This document shows, in pieces, positions 52,959 through 61,664 of a stretch of 64,000 bases of DNA (positions within the stretch are counted from its first letter, which is position 1; every line of letters begins with the position of its first letter). The notes below the pieces were generated by a model that did not search any database, was not told the DNA's origin, and was given only the letters and a program-made list of their open reading frames with translations. A program made the position numbers and the translations under genes. This stretch comes from Sinorhizobium meliloti 4H41 (GTDB lineage: Bacteria > Pseudomonadota > Alphaproteobacteria > Rhizobiales > Rhizobiaceae), in contig NZ_AQWP01000012.1 in assembly GCF_000375585.1 (NCBI RefSeq), positions 1 through 64,000 on the forward strand, in the 5' to 3' direction.

Positions 52959-54089
52959 ATGTGCGAAGTTTTGATCGTGGGCGGCGGCGTCATGGGGCTC
53001 TGGGCCGCCGTGATGGCCGCCCGCGCCGGGTTCGCGACGCGGCTCCTCGAGCGCAGGCTGATCGGTTCCGGCGCGAGTGGCGGTCTCCTCGGCGCGCTCA
53101 TGCCGCATATGCCCGACCGGTGGAACGACAAGAAGCAGTTCCAGTTCGATGCCCTGGTGTCGCTCGAAGGCGAGATTGCCGAGCTTGAAACAGCCACGGG
53201 CCTCTCGGCAGGCTATCGTCGCTGCGGCCGTGTCATGCCCCTCGGTAAGCCGCATCTGCGGGAGATCGCCCTTGGTCGCGAGCAGGATGCGGCGCAGAAC
53301 TGGCATACTCCGGCACGCCCGTTCCATTGGCAAGTCCGCGATGCCGATGCAGTCGGTTGGCCGGCCGCCGATGCGGCGCCCTTCGGTGTCGTCAATGACA
53401 CGCTGGCCGCCCGGTTGGCGCCGCGCAGCCTGCTTGCGATCCTGCGGGCTGCCTTGGACCAATTTCCGCATGTCCGATGCGAGGAAGGGGCGGAAGTCGT
53501 CTCGCTCGACCCGGCGCTCGGCCGGCTTGCGCTAGCCGACGGGCGTGATTTGGCCTTTGAGCGCCTGATCCTCGCCGCGGGCGTCGAAAGCTTCTCGTTC
53601 ATCGACGGTTTGACCCAGCCGCGGCTGGCGCCGAGCGGCGGTGCGGTCAAAGGACAGGCGGCGCTGCTTCGCGCCGACATCGATCCGGCCCTGCCCATCA
53701 TCTTTGCCGACGGTCTCTATGTCGTCCCGCATGAAAGCGGCCACGTGGCGGTCGGCAGCACGAGCGAGAACCGGTTCGAGGAACCCTTTTCCACCGATGG
53801 CCAGCTCGATGCACTGCTTGCCCGCGCAACGGCTCTTGCGCCCGCATTGCGCGGCGCCCCGGTGGTGGAGCGCTGGGCGGGCCTGCGCCCCAGATCTACG
53901 GGGCGCGAACCAATGGTCGGCCGTCACCCCGATCACGAAAGGGTCTTCGTGCTGACGGGCGGCTTCAAGGTGAGCTTCGGATTGGCGCATGCTCTGGCGC
54001 GATCCGTGGTCGACGAGATTGCCGGCCGTCCAGCCGTCGCGCTTCCGGATACGTTCCATTGTGCGCACCACATCGCGGCATTGCGATAG
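52959..54089 (+). CDS. FAD-dependent oxidoreductase, DAO family (MnmC2-like)
   Basis: This 376-residue flavoprotein has GGGVMGLWAAVMAARAG as its FAD-binding motif. LLGALMPHMPDRW and AGLRPRSTGREPMVGRH follow, and the FAD-closing GGFKVSFGLAHALA near the end. The fold and adjacency to mnmD suggest it oxidises cmnm5s2U to nm5s2U as the MnmC oxidase half does. D-amino-acid or glycine oxidases share the fold, so the assignment is contextual. GGGAAGG precedes the ATG. Confidence 0.8.
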   Translation: MCEVLIVGGGVMGLWAAVMAARAGFATRLLERRLIGSGASGGLLGALMPHMPDRWNDKKQFQFDALVSLEGEIAELETATGLSAGYRRCGRVMPLGKPHLREIALGREQDAAQNWHTPARPFHWQVRDADAVGWPAADAAPFGVVNDTLAARLAPRSLLAILRAALDQFPHVRCEEGAEVVSLDPALGRLALADGRDLAFERLILAAGVESFSFIDGLTQPRLAPSGGAVKGQAALLRADIDPALPIIFADGLYVVPHESGHVAVGSTSENRFEEPFSTDGQLDALLARATALAPALRGAPVVERWAGLRPRSTGREPMVGRHPDHERVFVLTGGFKVSFGLAHALARSVVDEIAGRPAVALPDTFHCAHHIAALR

Positions 54090-54224
54090 GCGAGGCAGGC
54101 TTCACGACCCCGTTACGGCCCGCGTAATTCGTCAATCTGTCACGCAAATCACTTAACACGCCGCCATTGGACCTCGAACGGGATGCGGGCCATTCCGCTT
54201 TCACGGACTTCCGGAGCTTGCGCC

Positions 54225-55022
54225 ATGCGCTATGCGATCTGTTTCACCCCGCCGATGGGAGACCCGCTTTCTGCGGCGGCTGCCAGCTGGCTCGGCCGCA
54301 GCGTCTATTCCGGGGAGGCCGTGGAATTGCCGTCGATTGCCGGCCTCGCCGTTTCGGAGATGGCCTTCTACACGGCCGTTCCACGCCGCTTTGGCTTTCA
54401 TGCGATGATCATGGCGCCCTTCCGCCTGAAGCCGGATATGGACGAAGCGCAATTGCTCAAGGCGATGATGCTCTTCACGAGCGGGGAGACGCCGTTTCAA
54501 ATCGAGCGGCTGGAGGTTGCACGCCTCAGCCAGTGCTGGGGGTTGATGCCGGAGGTGCCCAGCCAGTCGATGCATCTGCTCGCCGCCCGCGTCCTGCAGG
54601 CGCTGGACCGGTTCCGCGCTCCGCTGAGTGAGGACGATATCGAGCGGGCGGACCCGGACAGGCTCACGGCTCCGCAATTCACCAATCTGCATCGCTGGGG
54701 CGATCCCCATGTGATGGACGAATATCGTTTCCATATGCCGCTGACCGGCCCCCTCAACGCCGATGTGGGGCGGCGGGTTGAGGCCCCCTTGCGCGGATTA
54801 TTCGAACCGCTGCTGACCGAACCGCTCCTGATCGGCAGCCTCGCTCTGTTCATCGAGCACGAGCCCGGAGCGCCGATGCGCGTGCATTCGCAGCATCCGC
54901 TTGGAAAGATTTCCGCGCGCCCGCGCGCCAAGGCAGGACTGTCGATCGGGCAGCGCCTCGGCCCCGACACTCTGGCCACGCCGCCGGTCGCGCTGACCGC
55001 CTCGCTTCCCGGCGGGCCGTAA
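54225..55022 (+). CDS. DUF1045 family protein, 2H phosphoesterase-like
   Basis: This 265-residue protein has two His motifs (RFGFHAMIMAPF near residue 60 and YRFHMPLTGPL near 170), matching the HxT/S pairs of 2H phosphoesterases. DUF1045 members occur with phosphonate genes; none is visible here, and the gene instead leads into the purine cluster. The ATG at 54225 (MRYAICFTPP) follows GGAG. A cyclic phosphodiester or RNA substrate is possible but unproven. Confidence 0.8.
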   Translation: MRYAICFTPPMGDPLSAAAASWLGRSVYSGEAVELPSIAGLAVSEMAFYTAVPRRFGFHAMIMAPFRLKPDMDEAQLLKAMMLFTSGETPFQIERLEVARLSQCWGLMPEVPSQSMHLLAARVLQALDRFRAPLSEDDIERADPDRLTAPQFTNLHRWGDPHVMDEYRFHMPLTGPLNADVGRRVEAPLRGLFEPLLTEPLLIGSLALFIEHEPGAPMRVHSQHPLGKISARPRAKAGLSIGQRLGPDTLATPPVALTASLPGGP

Positions 55023-55100
55023 CCTCGGAATCGCCATTTTTCTCATCTCGACAATCCGGTGCGGGATGCTACCGTTCCGGAAAAGTCGAAGGGTGAAATC

Positions 55101-56030
55101 ATGTCCGAGAATTCCTATCCGCGCGACCTCGTCGGCTACGGACGCAGGCCGCCTGAGGTGCGTTGGCCGGGCGACGCCAATATCGCCGTGCAGTTCGTGC
55201 TGAACTATGAGGAGGGCGGCGAAAGCTGCATTCTCGACGGCGATCCGGCATCCGAATGTCTGCTGTCGGAGATCGTCGGCGCTCAGCCATGGGCTGGACA
55301 GCGCAACCTCAATATGGAGTCTATCTACGAATACGGCGCCCGCGCCGGCTTCTGGCGGTTGTGGCGGATGTTCACGAGCCGGGGCGTGACGCTGACGGTC
55401 TATGGCGTGACGCTCGCCATGGCCCGCAATCCGGAAGCCGTCGCCGCCATGAAGGAGGCCGGCTGGGAGATCGCCAGCCACGGCCTGCGCTGGCTCGAAT
55501 ACAAGGATGTTCCCGAAGACATCGAGCGTCAGCACATCCGCGAGGTCGTGCGGCTGCACACCGAACTGACCGGCGAGCGTCCGCTCGGCATCTATCAGGG
55601 CAAGCCCTCGGCAAACACGCTCAAGCTCGTACTGGACGAAGGCGGCTTCCTCTATTCCTGCGACTCCTATGCCGACGAGCTTCCCTATTGGGTCCCCGGA
55701 CTGACGCCGGGCAATCCGCATCTCATCATTCCCTATACGCTCGACGCCAACGACATGCGTTTCGCGACCAATCAGGGTTTCAACTCCGGCGACCAGTTCT
55801 TCACCTATCTCAAGGACACGTTCGACGTGCTCTATGCGGAGGGCAAGGAAGGCAGCCCGAAAATGATGAATATCGGCCTGCACTGCCGCCTCGTCGGGCG
55901 TCCCGGTCGCGCTGCGGCGCTCGCGCGCTTCATCGACTATGTGATGTCCCACGACAAGGTCTGGGTGCCGCGCCGCGTCGACATCGCGCGCCACTGGTAC
56001 GAACATCACAAACCCAACGGTACGCGCTGA
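55101..56030 (+). CDS. puuE: Allantoinase PuuE (polysaccharide-deacetylase fold)
   Basis: This 309-residue cofactor-independent allantoinase hydrolyses allantoin to allantoate. Landmarks are PRDLVGYGRRPPEVRWPGDA, FVLNYEEGGE, EIASHGLRWLEY and NIGLHCRLVGRPGR. The ATG at 55101 is supported by GAAGGGTG upstream. It starts a tight rightward purine operon. Its TGA shares one base with the ATG of the next gene. Confidence 0.93.
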   Translation: MSENSYPRDLVGYGRRPPEVRWPGDANIAVQFVLNYEEGGESCILDGDPASECLLSEIVGAQPWAGQRNLNMESIYEYGARAGFWRLWRMFTSRGVTLTVYGVTLAMARNPEAVAAMKEAGWEIASHGLRWLEYKDVPEDIERQHIREVVRLHTELTGERPLGIYQGKPSANTLKLVLDEGGFLYSCDSYADELPYWVPGLTPGNPHLIIPYTLDANDMRFATNQGFNSGDQFFTYLKDTFDVLYAEGKEGSPKMMNIGLHCRLVGRPGRAAALARFIDYVMSHDKVWVPRRVDIARHWYEHHKPNGTR

Positions 56031-56533
56031 TGTCGGGGCGCGATGATTTCATCCGGCGCTTCGGCGGCATCTTCGAGCACTCGCCCTGGGTGGCGGAACG
56101 CGCCTATGATCGTGCGGCTTCCTCCGGCTTGACCGCAGGCAATGTCCATTCGGCGCTCTGCAACGCTTTCCGTGCGGCTTCCCCGGCCGAACGACTCCGG
56201 GTATTGCGGGCTCATCCCGATCTCGCAGGCAAGCTCGCGGTGGCCGGCGAGCTCACGGCCGATTCCAAAGCCGAGCAGGCGTCTGCCGGTCTCGACCGGC
56301 TCTCCGCCGAAGAGCATGCGCGCTTCACCGGGCTGAACACGACCTACACCAGGAAATTCGGCTTTCCTTTCATCATCGCGGTGAAGGGGTTGACCAAGGA
56401 AGACATCCTCGCCGCTTTCGAGAGGCGCATTGACAATTCCAAGGAAGAGGAATTTGAAACGGCCTGTGCCGAGGTGGAGCGGATCGCCCGCCTGCGGCTC
56501 CGATCCATGCTTCCGGGAGACGACAATGCCTGA
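56030..56533 (+). CDS. uraD: OHCU decarboxylase
   Basis: This 167-residue enzyme decarboxylates 2-oxo-4-hydroxy-4-carboxy-5-ureidoimidazoline to S-allantoin, the last step of urate to allantoin. LRAHPDLAGKLA contains the conserved active-site His; FGFPFIIAVKGLTKEDIL and the helical C-terminus match UraD. It overlaps the upstream puuE stop by one base. Coupling with hydroxyisourate hydrolase further on completes the route from 5-hydroxyisourate. Confidence 0.93.
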   Translation: MSGRDDFIRRFGGIFEHSPWVAERAYDRAASSGLTAGNVHSALCNAFRAASPAERLRVLRAHPDLAGKLAVAGELTADSKAEQASAGLDRLSAEEHARFTGLNTTYTRKFGFPFIIAVKGLTKEDILAAFERRIDNSKEEEFETACAEVERIARLRLRSMLPGDDNA

Positions 56534-56630
56534 CACCATTCCTGATCTGTCCGACCGCGCGACGAGGCTGACGCGTTCAGCGTTCGAGCCTTCGGGCGTC
56601 AGCGCACAGAGAGCCGGAACGGCAGGCTGA
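56526..56630 (+). CDS. Possible 34-residue protein linking uraD and the ureidoglycolate lyase gene
   Basis: An ATG inside the last 8 bases of uraD opens a frame of 34 codons. Its TGA (56628-56630) shares its last base with the next gene's ATG. The product ([15 protein letters not shown] and on) is soluble and unrecognised. It may be a real micro-protein or simply a coupling frame that carries ribosomes to the next start. The 96 bases between uraD and the lyase are otherwise non-coding. Confidence 0.35.
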   Translation: MPDTIPDLSDRATRLTRSAFEPSGVSAQRAGTAG

Positions 56631-57133
56631 TGTCGCATATGCTTTCGATCGAGCCTTTGACCAGGGAGGCTTTCGCGCCGTTCGGCAGCGTCATCGAGGC
56701 CGACCCGGCCTCGATGCGCTTCATCAACGGCGGCAATACCGAGCGATTTCACGCGCTCGCACGCGTCGATGCGGCGGGAGAGGGCGCCGGCGTCATCATC
56801 AACATCTTTCGCGGGCAGCCCCGGGCATTTCCTTATTCCGTGACGATGATGGAGCGCCACCCGCTCGGCAGCCAGAGCTTTTCGCCGCTTCGGGACCGGC
56901 CGTGGCTGGTTGTGGTCGCCGAGGATGAAGGCGACCGTCCCGGCCGGCCAAGGGTCTTCCTCGCGAATGGCAGGCAGGGCGTCAATTACGGCCGCAATGT
57001 CTGGCATCATCCGTTGATGTCAGTGGGCGCCGTCAGCGAGTTCATCGTCGTCGACCGCGAGGGGCCGGGCAACAACCTGGAAGAGTTCCATTACGACGAG
57101 GCTTTCGTCATTCCCGATCCATCCAAAGGGTGA
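56630..57133 (+). CDS. allA: Ureidoglycolate lyase
   Basis: This 167-residue cupin-like enzyme splits ureidoglycolate to glyoxylate and urea. Markers are [47 protein letters not shown] and [10 protein letters not shown]. The substrate is made from allantoate, so the enzyme joins the allantoinase product route. The stop overlaps the region of the next start. Assignment by family is secure. Confidence 0.9.
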   Translation: MSHMLSIEPLTREAFAPFGSVIEADPASMRFINGGNTERFHALARVDAAGEGAGVIINIFRGQPRAFPYSVTMMERHPLGSQSFSPLRDRPWLVVVAEDEGDRPGRPRVFLANGRQGVNYGRNVWHHPLMSVGAVSEFIVVDREGPGNNLEEFHYDEAFVIPDPSKG

Positions 57134-57138
57134 ACGCG

Positions 57139-57501
57139 ATGAGCAAGTCAGGCCGCCTGACGACCCATGTTCTCGACACCGCGCTCGGCAGACCCGCCCA
57201 CGGACTGAAGATCGATCTCTACCGGCTCGAAGGCGATGCGCGGCACCTGATCCGTACGGTCCATACCAATAGTGACGGCCGCGTCGACGAGCCGCTGATG
57301 ACGGGGGGCGGGTTTGCGACCGGCACCTACGAACTGGTCTTCCATGCCGGCGACTATTTAAGGTCAACCGGCGTGACGCTTCCGGATCCCGCCTTTCTCG
57401 AGCTCGTTCCCCTGCGCTTCGGCATTGCAGATGCCGACAGCCATTACCACGTGCCGCTGCTGCTCTCGCCCTACGGCTATTCCACCTATCGCGGCAGTTG
57501 A
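57139..57501 (+). CDS. uraH: 5-Hydroxyisourate hydrolase (transthyretin-like)
   Basis: This 120-residue enzyme hydrolyses 5-hydroxyisourate, the product of urate oxidation, to OHCU. H in [15 protein letters not shown] in the mid strand (SDGRVDEPL) and the C-terminal YRGS signature are intact. The ATG at 57139 follows AAGGGTG; a GTG at 57130 overlapping the previous stop is an alternative. It is the last gene of the rightward purine operon. The gap to 57780 has no gene. Confidence 0.94.
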   Translation: MSKSGRLTTHVLDTALGRPAHGLKIDLYRLEGDARHLIRTVHTNSDGRVDEPLMTGGGFATGTYELVFHAGDYLRSTGVTLPDPAFLELVPLRFGIADADSHYHVPLLLSPYGYSTYRGS

Positions 57502-57720
57502 TAACGCGTCGGCGGAAGAGCTCGCTGCCATCGAGCGGCTGATGTAGCTGGAGGTGGGCGCCGTCACCGGTACGATGGGCACCGTTGCGCATTGGCTTCT
57601 GCTTCGATGGAGCGATGGCGCGAGGTTCGAAGGTCACGCCATCGACCGGCCCCGGATGAAGAGGGCTCCGGCTTCGCCGAGGTCAAGGCAGGTATTGCCA
57701 TTTGCTGATCATGCGGTTCC

Positions 57721-57780
57721 GCCCTAAGTCTTTGAAGCTACGCACTCCCGACGGAAACCGCTACACGCTTCCTGCACCTG
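57721..57780. repeat. Mosaic intergenic repeat
   Basis: TTTGAAGCTACGCACTCCCGACGGAAACCGCTACACGCTTCCTG resembles the tract at 44185-44244 (ACGCACTTGCGGACGGAAACCCGTTACACACTTCTCCCGG). It sits in the 57502-57780 gap between convergent genes and may end their transcripts. The rest of the gap shows nothing clear. Confidence 0.6.
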
Positions 57781-58917
57781 CTACTCGGCGATGATGTCGC
57801 GGCCGACCTCCGCGATGCGGCGTTTGCCGCAGAGCGCCATGGTCGTATCCATCTCCTTGCGGATGATGTCGAGCGCGAGCGTGACACCTTCCTTGCCAAG
57901 CGCGCCGAGGCCGTAGAGGAACGGACGGCCGATATAGGTGCCTTTCGCACCGAGCGCGATCGCCTTCAGGACGTCCTGGCCGGAACGAATGCCGCCGTCG
58001 AGGTGTACCTCGATCTGCTCGCCGACGGCGTCGACGATGCGCGGCAACATGCTGATCGAGGAATGCGCGCCGTCGAGCTGACGGCCGCCATGGTTAGAGA
58101 CAATGATCGCGTCGGCGCCGGTCTTAGCCGCCATTTTCGCGTCTTCGGGATCGAGAATGCCCTTGAGGATCAGCGGACCGCCCCAGCGCTCCTTGATCCA
58201 CTCGACGTCCTTCCAGGAAAGCTGCGGGTCGAACTGCTCGTTCGTCCAGGCCTGAAGCGAGGAGAGGTCGGTCACGCTCTTGGCGTGGCCGAGAATGTTG
58301 CGGAAGGTGCGGCGGTTGGTGCCGAGCATCTTCATGCACCAGCCGGGCCGCGTCGCCATCATCCAGAGGTGTTTCGGCGTTAGTCGCGGCGGCGCGGACA
58401 GGCCGTTGCGAAGGTCCTTATGGCGCTGGCCGAGGATCTGCAGGTCGAGCGTCAGGACCAGCGCGGAACACTTCGCGGCCTTGGCCCGGTCGATCAGATT
58501 GAGCACGAATTCGCGCTCGCGCATGACATAGAGCTGGAACCAGAACGGCTTCGTCGTCACCGAGGCGACGTCCTCGATCGAGCAGATGCTCATGGTCGAC
58601 AGCGTGAACGGGACGCCGAAAGCCTCGGCCGCCTGGGCCGCCAGCATCTCGCCGTCGGCATGCTGCATGCCCGTCAGGCCGGTGGGGGCGAGCGCGACCG
58701 GCATCGAGACCTTTTGGCCGATCATCGTCGTTTCGAGCGACCGGTCGGACATGTCGACCAGCACCCGCTGACGCAGCTTGATCCCGGCGAAATCCTCCTC
58801 GTTGGCGCGGTAGGTTCCCTCCGTCCATGCGCCGCTGTCCGCATAATCGAAGAAAAGCTTCGGCACGCGCCGTCTGGCCAGGGCCTTGAGGTCCCGTATT
58901 TCGAGAATCTGCGTCAT
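57781..58917 (-). CDS. lldD: FMN-dependent alpha-hydroxy acid dehydrogenase (lactate type)
   Basis: This 378-residue protein has an FMN-binding TIM barrel. RVPKLFFDYADSGAW and ALAPTGLTGMQHADGE are family starts, and SNHGGRQLDGA holds the catalytic His and Arg. It oxidises L-lactate or another 2-hydroxy acid to the keto acid, passing electrons to the respiratory chain. Glycolate from ureidoglycolate breakdown is another candidate substrate given the location. It is transcribed leftward on its own. Confidence 0.88.
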   Translation of the reverse strand: MTQILEIRDLKALARRRVPKLFFDYADSGAWTEGTYRANEEDFAGIKLRQRVLVDMSDRSLETTMIGQKVSMPVALAPTGLTGMQHADGEMLAAQAAEAFGVPFTLSTMSICSIEDVASVTTKPFWFQLYVMREREFVLNLIDRAKAAKCSALVLTLDLQILGQRHKDLRNGLSAPPRLTPKHLWMMATRPGWCMKMLGTNRRTFRNILGHAKSVTDLSSLQAWTNEQFDPQLSWKDVEWIKERWGGPLILKGILDPEDAKMAAKTGADAIIVSNHGGRQLDGAHSSISMLPRIVDAVGEQIEVHLDGGIRSGQDVLKAIALGAKGTYIGRPFLYGLGALGKEGVTLALDIIRKEMDTTMALCGKRRIAEVGRDIIAE

Positions 58918-58986
58918 GGATCGGCCTCATCGAGTGAATGACAGGCGAGCCCTTATCATGATTTCGGAGGACTTGTAATAGATGCA

Positions 58987-59023
58987 GAAAACAAGAGGTA
59001 AAAAATTCTTACCTCTTGTTTTC
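58987..59023 (-). terminator. Perfect 15-bp hairpin downstream of guaD
   Basis: Arms 58987-59001 (GAAAACAAGAGGTAA) and 59009-59023 are exact complements with a 7-base loop. It lies 8 bases beyond the guaD stop, and the AT-rich lower stem includes a GTTTTC run. It probably ends the puuD-guaD transcript before lldD. Confidence 0.75.
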
Positions 59024-59031
59024 AGGGCTGC

Positions 59032-60348
59032 TCAATCTGCGCCAAGGGTCGATTTGCAAGGCTTTCCGGCGACGTAGGTCTCGACCACGGCGCGGTCGTC
59101 GCCCATCGTCTGCAGCAGAAAGAGTTCGTCGGCCAGCGAATTGACCACTTCGGCCCTGAGCGCCATTGCGGGCGTCGCCGCCATGTCGAGCACCGTAAGG
59201 TCCGCATCGGATCCGGGCTCGAGCGTGCCGATGCGGTCGGCGAGAGACAGTGCCTCGGCATTGCCGCGGGTCATCATGTAGAAGCTGTCGAAGGGGTTCA
59301 GCCTTTCGCCCTGCAACTGCAGGATCTTGTAGGCCTCGTCGAGCGTCTTCAGCATCGAGTAGCTGGTGCCGCCGCCGATGTCCGAGGCGACGGAAACGCG
59401 CACCGGTTTTTGGCGGCGCTTCAGCGCCCGCAGCGGAAACAGGCCGGAACCGAGGAAGAGATTGGAGGTCGGGCAGAAGACGGCCACCGAGCCGGTCTCG
59501 CTCATCGCATCCGCCTCGCGCTCGGAGAGGTGGATGCAATGACCGAACAGGCTTTTCGGTCCCAGCAGACCATAGCGGGCGTAGACGTCGGTATAGTCGG
59601 TCGCCTCCGGATAGAGTTGCGAGGTATAGGCGATTTCGTCGCGGTTCTCCGAGAGATGCGTCTGCACATGCAGGTCGGGAAACTCGCCGACGAGCGATTT
59701 TGCGACCTCCATCTGCTCCGGCGTCGAGGTGATGGCGAAACGGGGGGTGATCGCCACATGGTTGCGGCCCTTGCCATGCCAGTCGGCGATGACGGCGCGG
59801 GTCTCGTCATAACTCATTTCCGGCGTGTCGAGCAGGCCCTGAGGCGCATTGCGGTCCATCATCACCTTGCCGGCAACCATGCACATGCCGCGCTTCAGGC
59901 TCTCGGCGAAGAAGGCGTCGGCGGAAGTCTTGTGCACCGAACAGTAGGCCGTCGCCGTCGTCGTGCCTTGGCGGATCATCTCGTCGAAGAAATGGCGGGC
60001 GATCCGCTCCGCATGCGCCGTTTCGACGAAGCGGCATTCCTCGGGAAAGGTGTAGGTGTTCAGCCATTCGAGCAGATCGGCCGCGTAAGAAGCCATTACC
60101 TGCATCTGCGGAAAATGCAGATGCGTGTCGATGAGGCCCGGCACGATCAGATGCGGGCGGTGATCGAGCTCGGGGACATCCTCGAGTGCTGCCGCCTTGA
60201 CCGCTGCATAGGCGCCGGATGCCGTGATCACGCCGTTCTCGACGAGAAGGGCGCCGTCGCTTTCGTAAGCATAGGCAGCACTGTCTTCGATGCCTTGAGG
60301 TTCGCGATGGAAGCTCAGCAGGCGGCCGCGAATGAGGGTGGATGTCAT
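59032..60348 (-). CDS. guaD: Guanine deaminase
   Basis: This 438-residue zinc amidohydrolase converts guanine to xanthine. Metal ligands appear in DTHLHFPQ, HVQTHLSENRDEI, FGHCIHLSE and ASDIGGGTSYSML. YTFPEE and FCPTSNLFLGSGLF are family marks. The ATG overlaps the puuD stop by 4 bases, so the two genes are coupled. It feeds xanthine to the dehydrogenase encoded at the window's end. Confidence 0.95.
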   Translation of the reverse strand: MTSTLIRGRLLSFHREPQGIEDSAAYAYESDGALLVENGVITASGAYAAVKAAALEDVPELDHRPHLIVPGLIDTHLHFPQMQVMASYAADLLEWLNTYTFPEECRFVETAHAERIARHFFDEMIRQGTTTATAYCSVHKTSADAFFAESLKRGMCMVAGKVMMDRNAPQGLLDTPEMSYDETRAVIADWHGKGRNHVAITPRFAITSTPEQMEVAKSLVGEFPDLHVQTHLSENRDEIAYTSQLYPEATDYTDVYARYGLLGPKSLFGHCIHLSEREADAMSETGSVAVFCPTSNLFLGSGLFPLRALKRRQKPVRVSVASDIGGGTSYSMLKTLDEAYKILQLQGERLNPFDSFYMMTRGNAEALSLADRIGTLEPGSDADLTVLDMAATPAMALRAEVVNSLADELFLLQTMGDDRAVVETYVAGKPCKSTLGAD

Positions 60349-61577
60349 CGTGTCTCCCCGACGGCGCTTTCGAACCAGGCCGTCACCAACCTGCGCTCTT
60401 CCACCGTCATGTCGCTTATGTTGCCGGGCGGCATCGCATGGCTCCGCCCCGCCTGGATATAGATTTCCCGCGCACGGGCAGCAATTTCGGCGTCGCTTTC
60501 GAGCATGATGCCGTTGGGAGCCCGAACGATTCCTTCATAGACCGGATCGGCCGCGTGGCACATGCTGCAGCGGGTCGAGATCGTGTCCCGGACTGCGGGG
60601 AAGTGCGCGTTTTCCGCAAAGCGCCTGAAGGCCGGTGCCGTCTCGGCTCGCTCTTCTCCCGTCAGTATTTTCGGCGCCGTCGAGAGCCACATGATCAGGA
60701 TGAACAGGAGTGTGGTGACGAGCCAGGTCCAGGTCGGCTTGCCCTTGCGCGCATGCGTGGTGTTGAACCAATGACGGATCGTCACGCCCATCAGGAAGAC
60801 GAGCGCCGCGATGATCCAGTTGAAGGCAGTCGCGAAGGCGAGCGGATGGTGGTTCGAGAGCATGAAGAAGATGACGGGCAACGTCAGGTAGTTGTTGTGC
60901 AGCGAGCGCTGCTTCGCCTGCGCGCCGAGCCGTGGATCCGGCGTGCGGCCGGCGATCAGGTCGGCGACGACGATCTTCTGGTTGGGGATGATGATCAGGA
61001 AGACGTTGGCCGACATGATGGTGGCGGTGAAGGCGCCGAGATGCAGGAAAGCGGCGCGGCCGGTGAAGACCTGGGTATAGCCCCAGGCCATGGCGACCAG
61101 GACCAGATAGAGCAGCGCCATCAGTCCCCAGGTGCTCTTCCCGATCGGCGATTTGCAGAGAAGGTCATAGAGGACCCAGCCGAGACCGAGCGAGGCGAGC
61201 GAGATCAGGATCGCGGTGGTGGCCGAAATGTCCAGGACATGCCGGTCTATGAGGAAGAGGTCGGCGCCCCCGTAATAGACGATGCAGAGCATGGCGAAGC
61301 CCGAGAGCCAGGTCGCGTAGGACTCCCACTTGAACCAGGTGAGGTGCTCCGGCATGGCGGCTGGCGCCACGAGATATTTCTGGATGTGGTAGAAGCCTCC
61401 GCCGTGGACCTGCCACTCCTCGCCATAGGCGCCCGGAGGCAGATGGTCGCGTTTTACGAGACCGAGATCGAGCGCGATGAAATAGAAGGACGAGCCGATC
61501 CAGGCGATGGCGGTGACGACATGCAGCCAGCGGGCGGCGAAGGCCAGCCATTCCCAGGCAATGGCGAATTCATACAT
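60345..61577 (-). CDS. puuD: Membrane urate hydroxylase with cytochrome c domain
   Basis: This 410-residue protein has about eight transmembrane helices (DUF989 region, WLHVVTAIAWIGSSFYFIALD). A C-terminal cytochrome c domain carries CSMCH, with Met in AMPPGNISDM as a likely axial ligand. PuuD oxidises urate to 5-hydroxyisourate and passes electrons to the respiratory chain instead of making hydrogen peroxide. The ATG at 61577 follows AAAGGGA. It precedes guaD in one operon; the LysR gene lies immediately upstream. Confidence 0.95.
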   Translation of the reverse strand: MYEFAIAWEWLAFAARWLHVVTAIAWIGSSFYFIALDLGLVKRDHLPPGAYGEEWQVHGGGFYHIQKYLVAPAAMPEHLTWFKWESYATWLSGFAMLCIVYYGGADLFLIDRHVLDISATTAILISLASLGLGWVLYDLLCKSPIGKSTWGLMALLYLVLVAMAWGYTQVFTGRAAFLHLGAFTATIMSANVFLIIIPNQKIVVADLIAGRTPDPRLGAQAKQRSLHNNYLTLPVIFFMLSNHHPLAFATAFNWIIAALVFLMGVTIRHWFNTTHARKGKPTWTWLVTTLLFILIMWLSTAPKILTGEERAETAPAFRRFAENAHFPAVRDTISTRCSMCHAADPVYEGIVRAPNGIMLESDAEIAARAREIYIQAGRSHAMPPGNISDMTVEERRLVTAWFESAVGETR

Positions 61578-61664
61578 TCGGGGTCCCTTTTCTCTCCGTT
61601 GACGCAGCTTGCGAGAAAAAGCCGAAACGGGAAAGGGGCGTTCTCGGCAATCCACTCTGCAGGT

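Noticed and set aside
52920-53471. Upstream extension of mnmD to 53471
   Set aside because: It is antisense to the FAD oxidoreductase coding sequence; the family start is at 52919.
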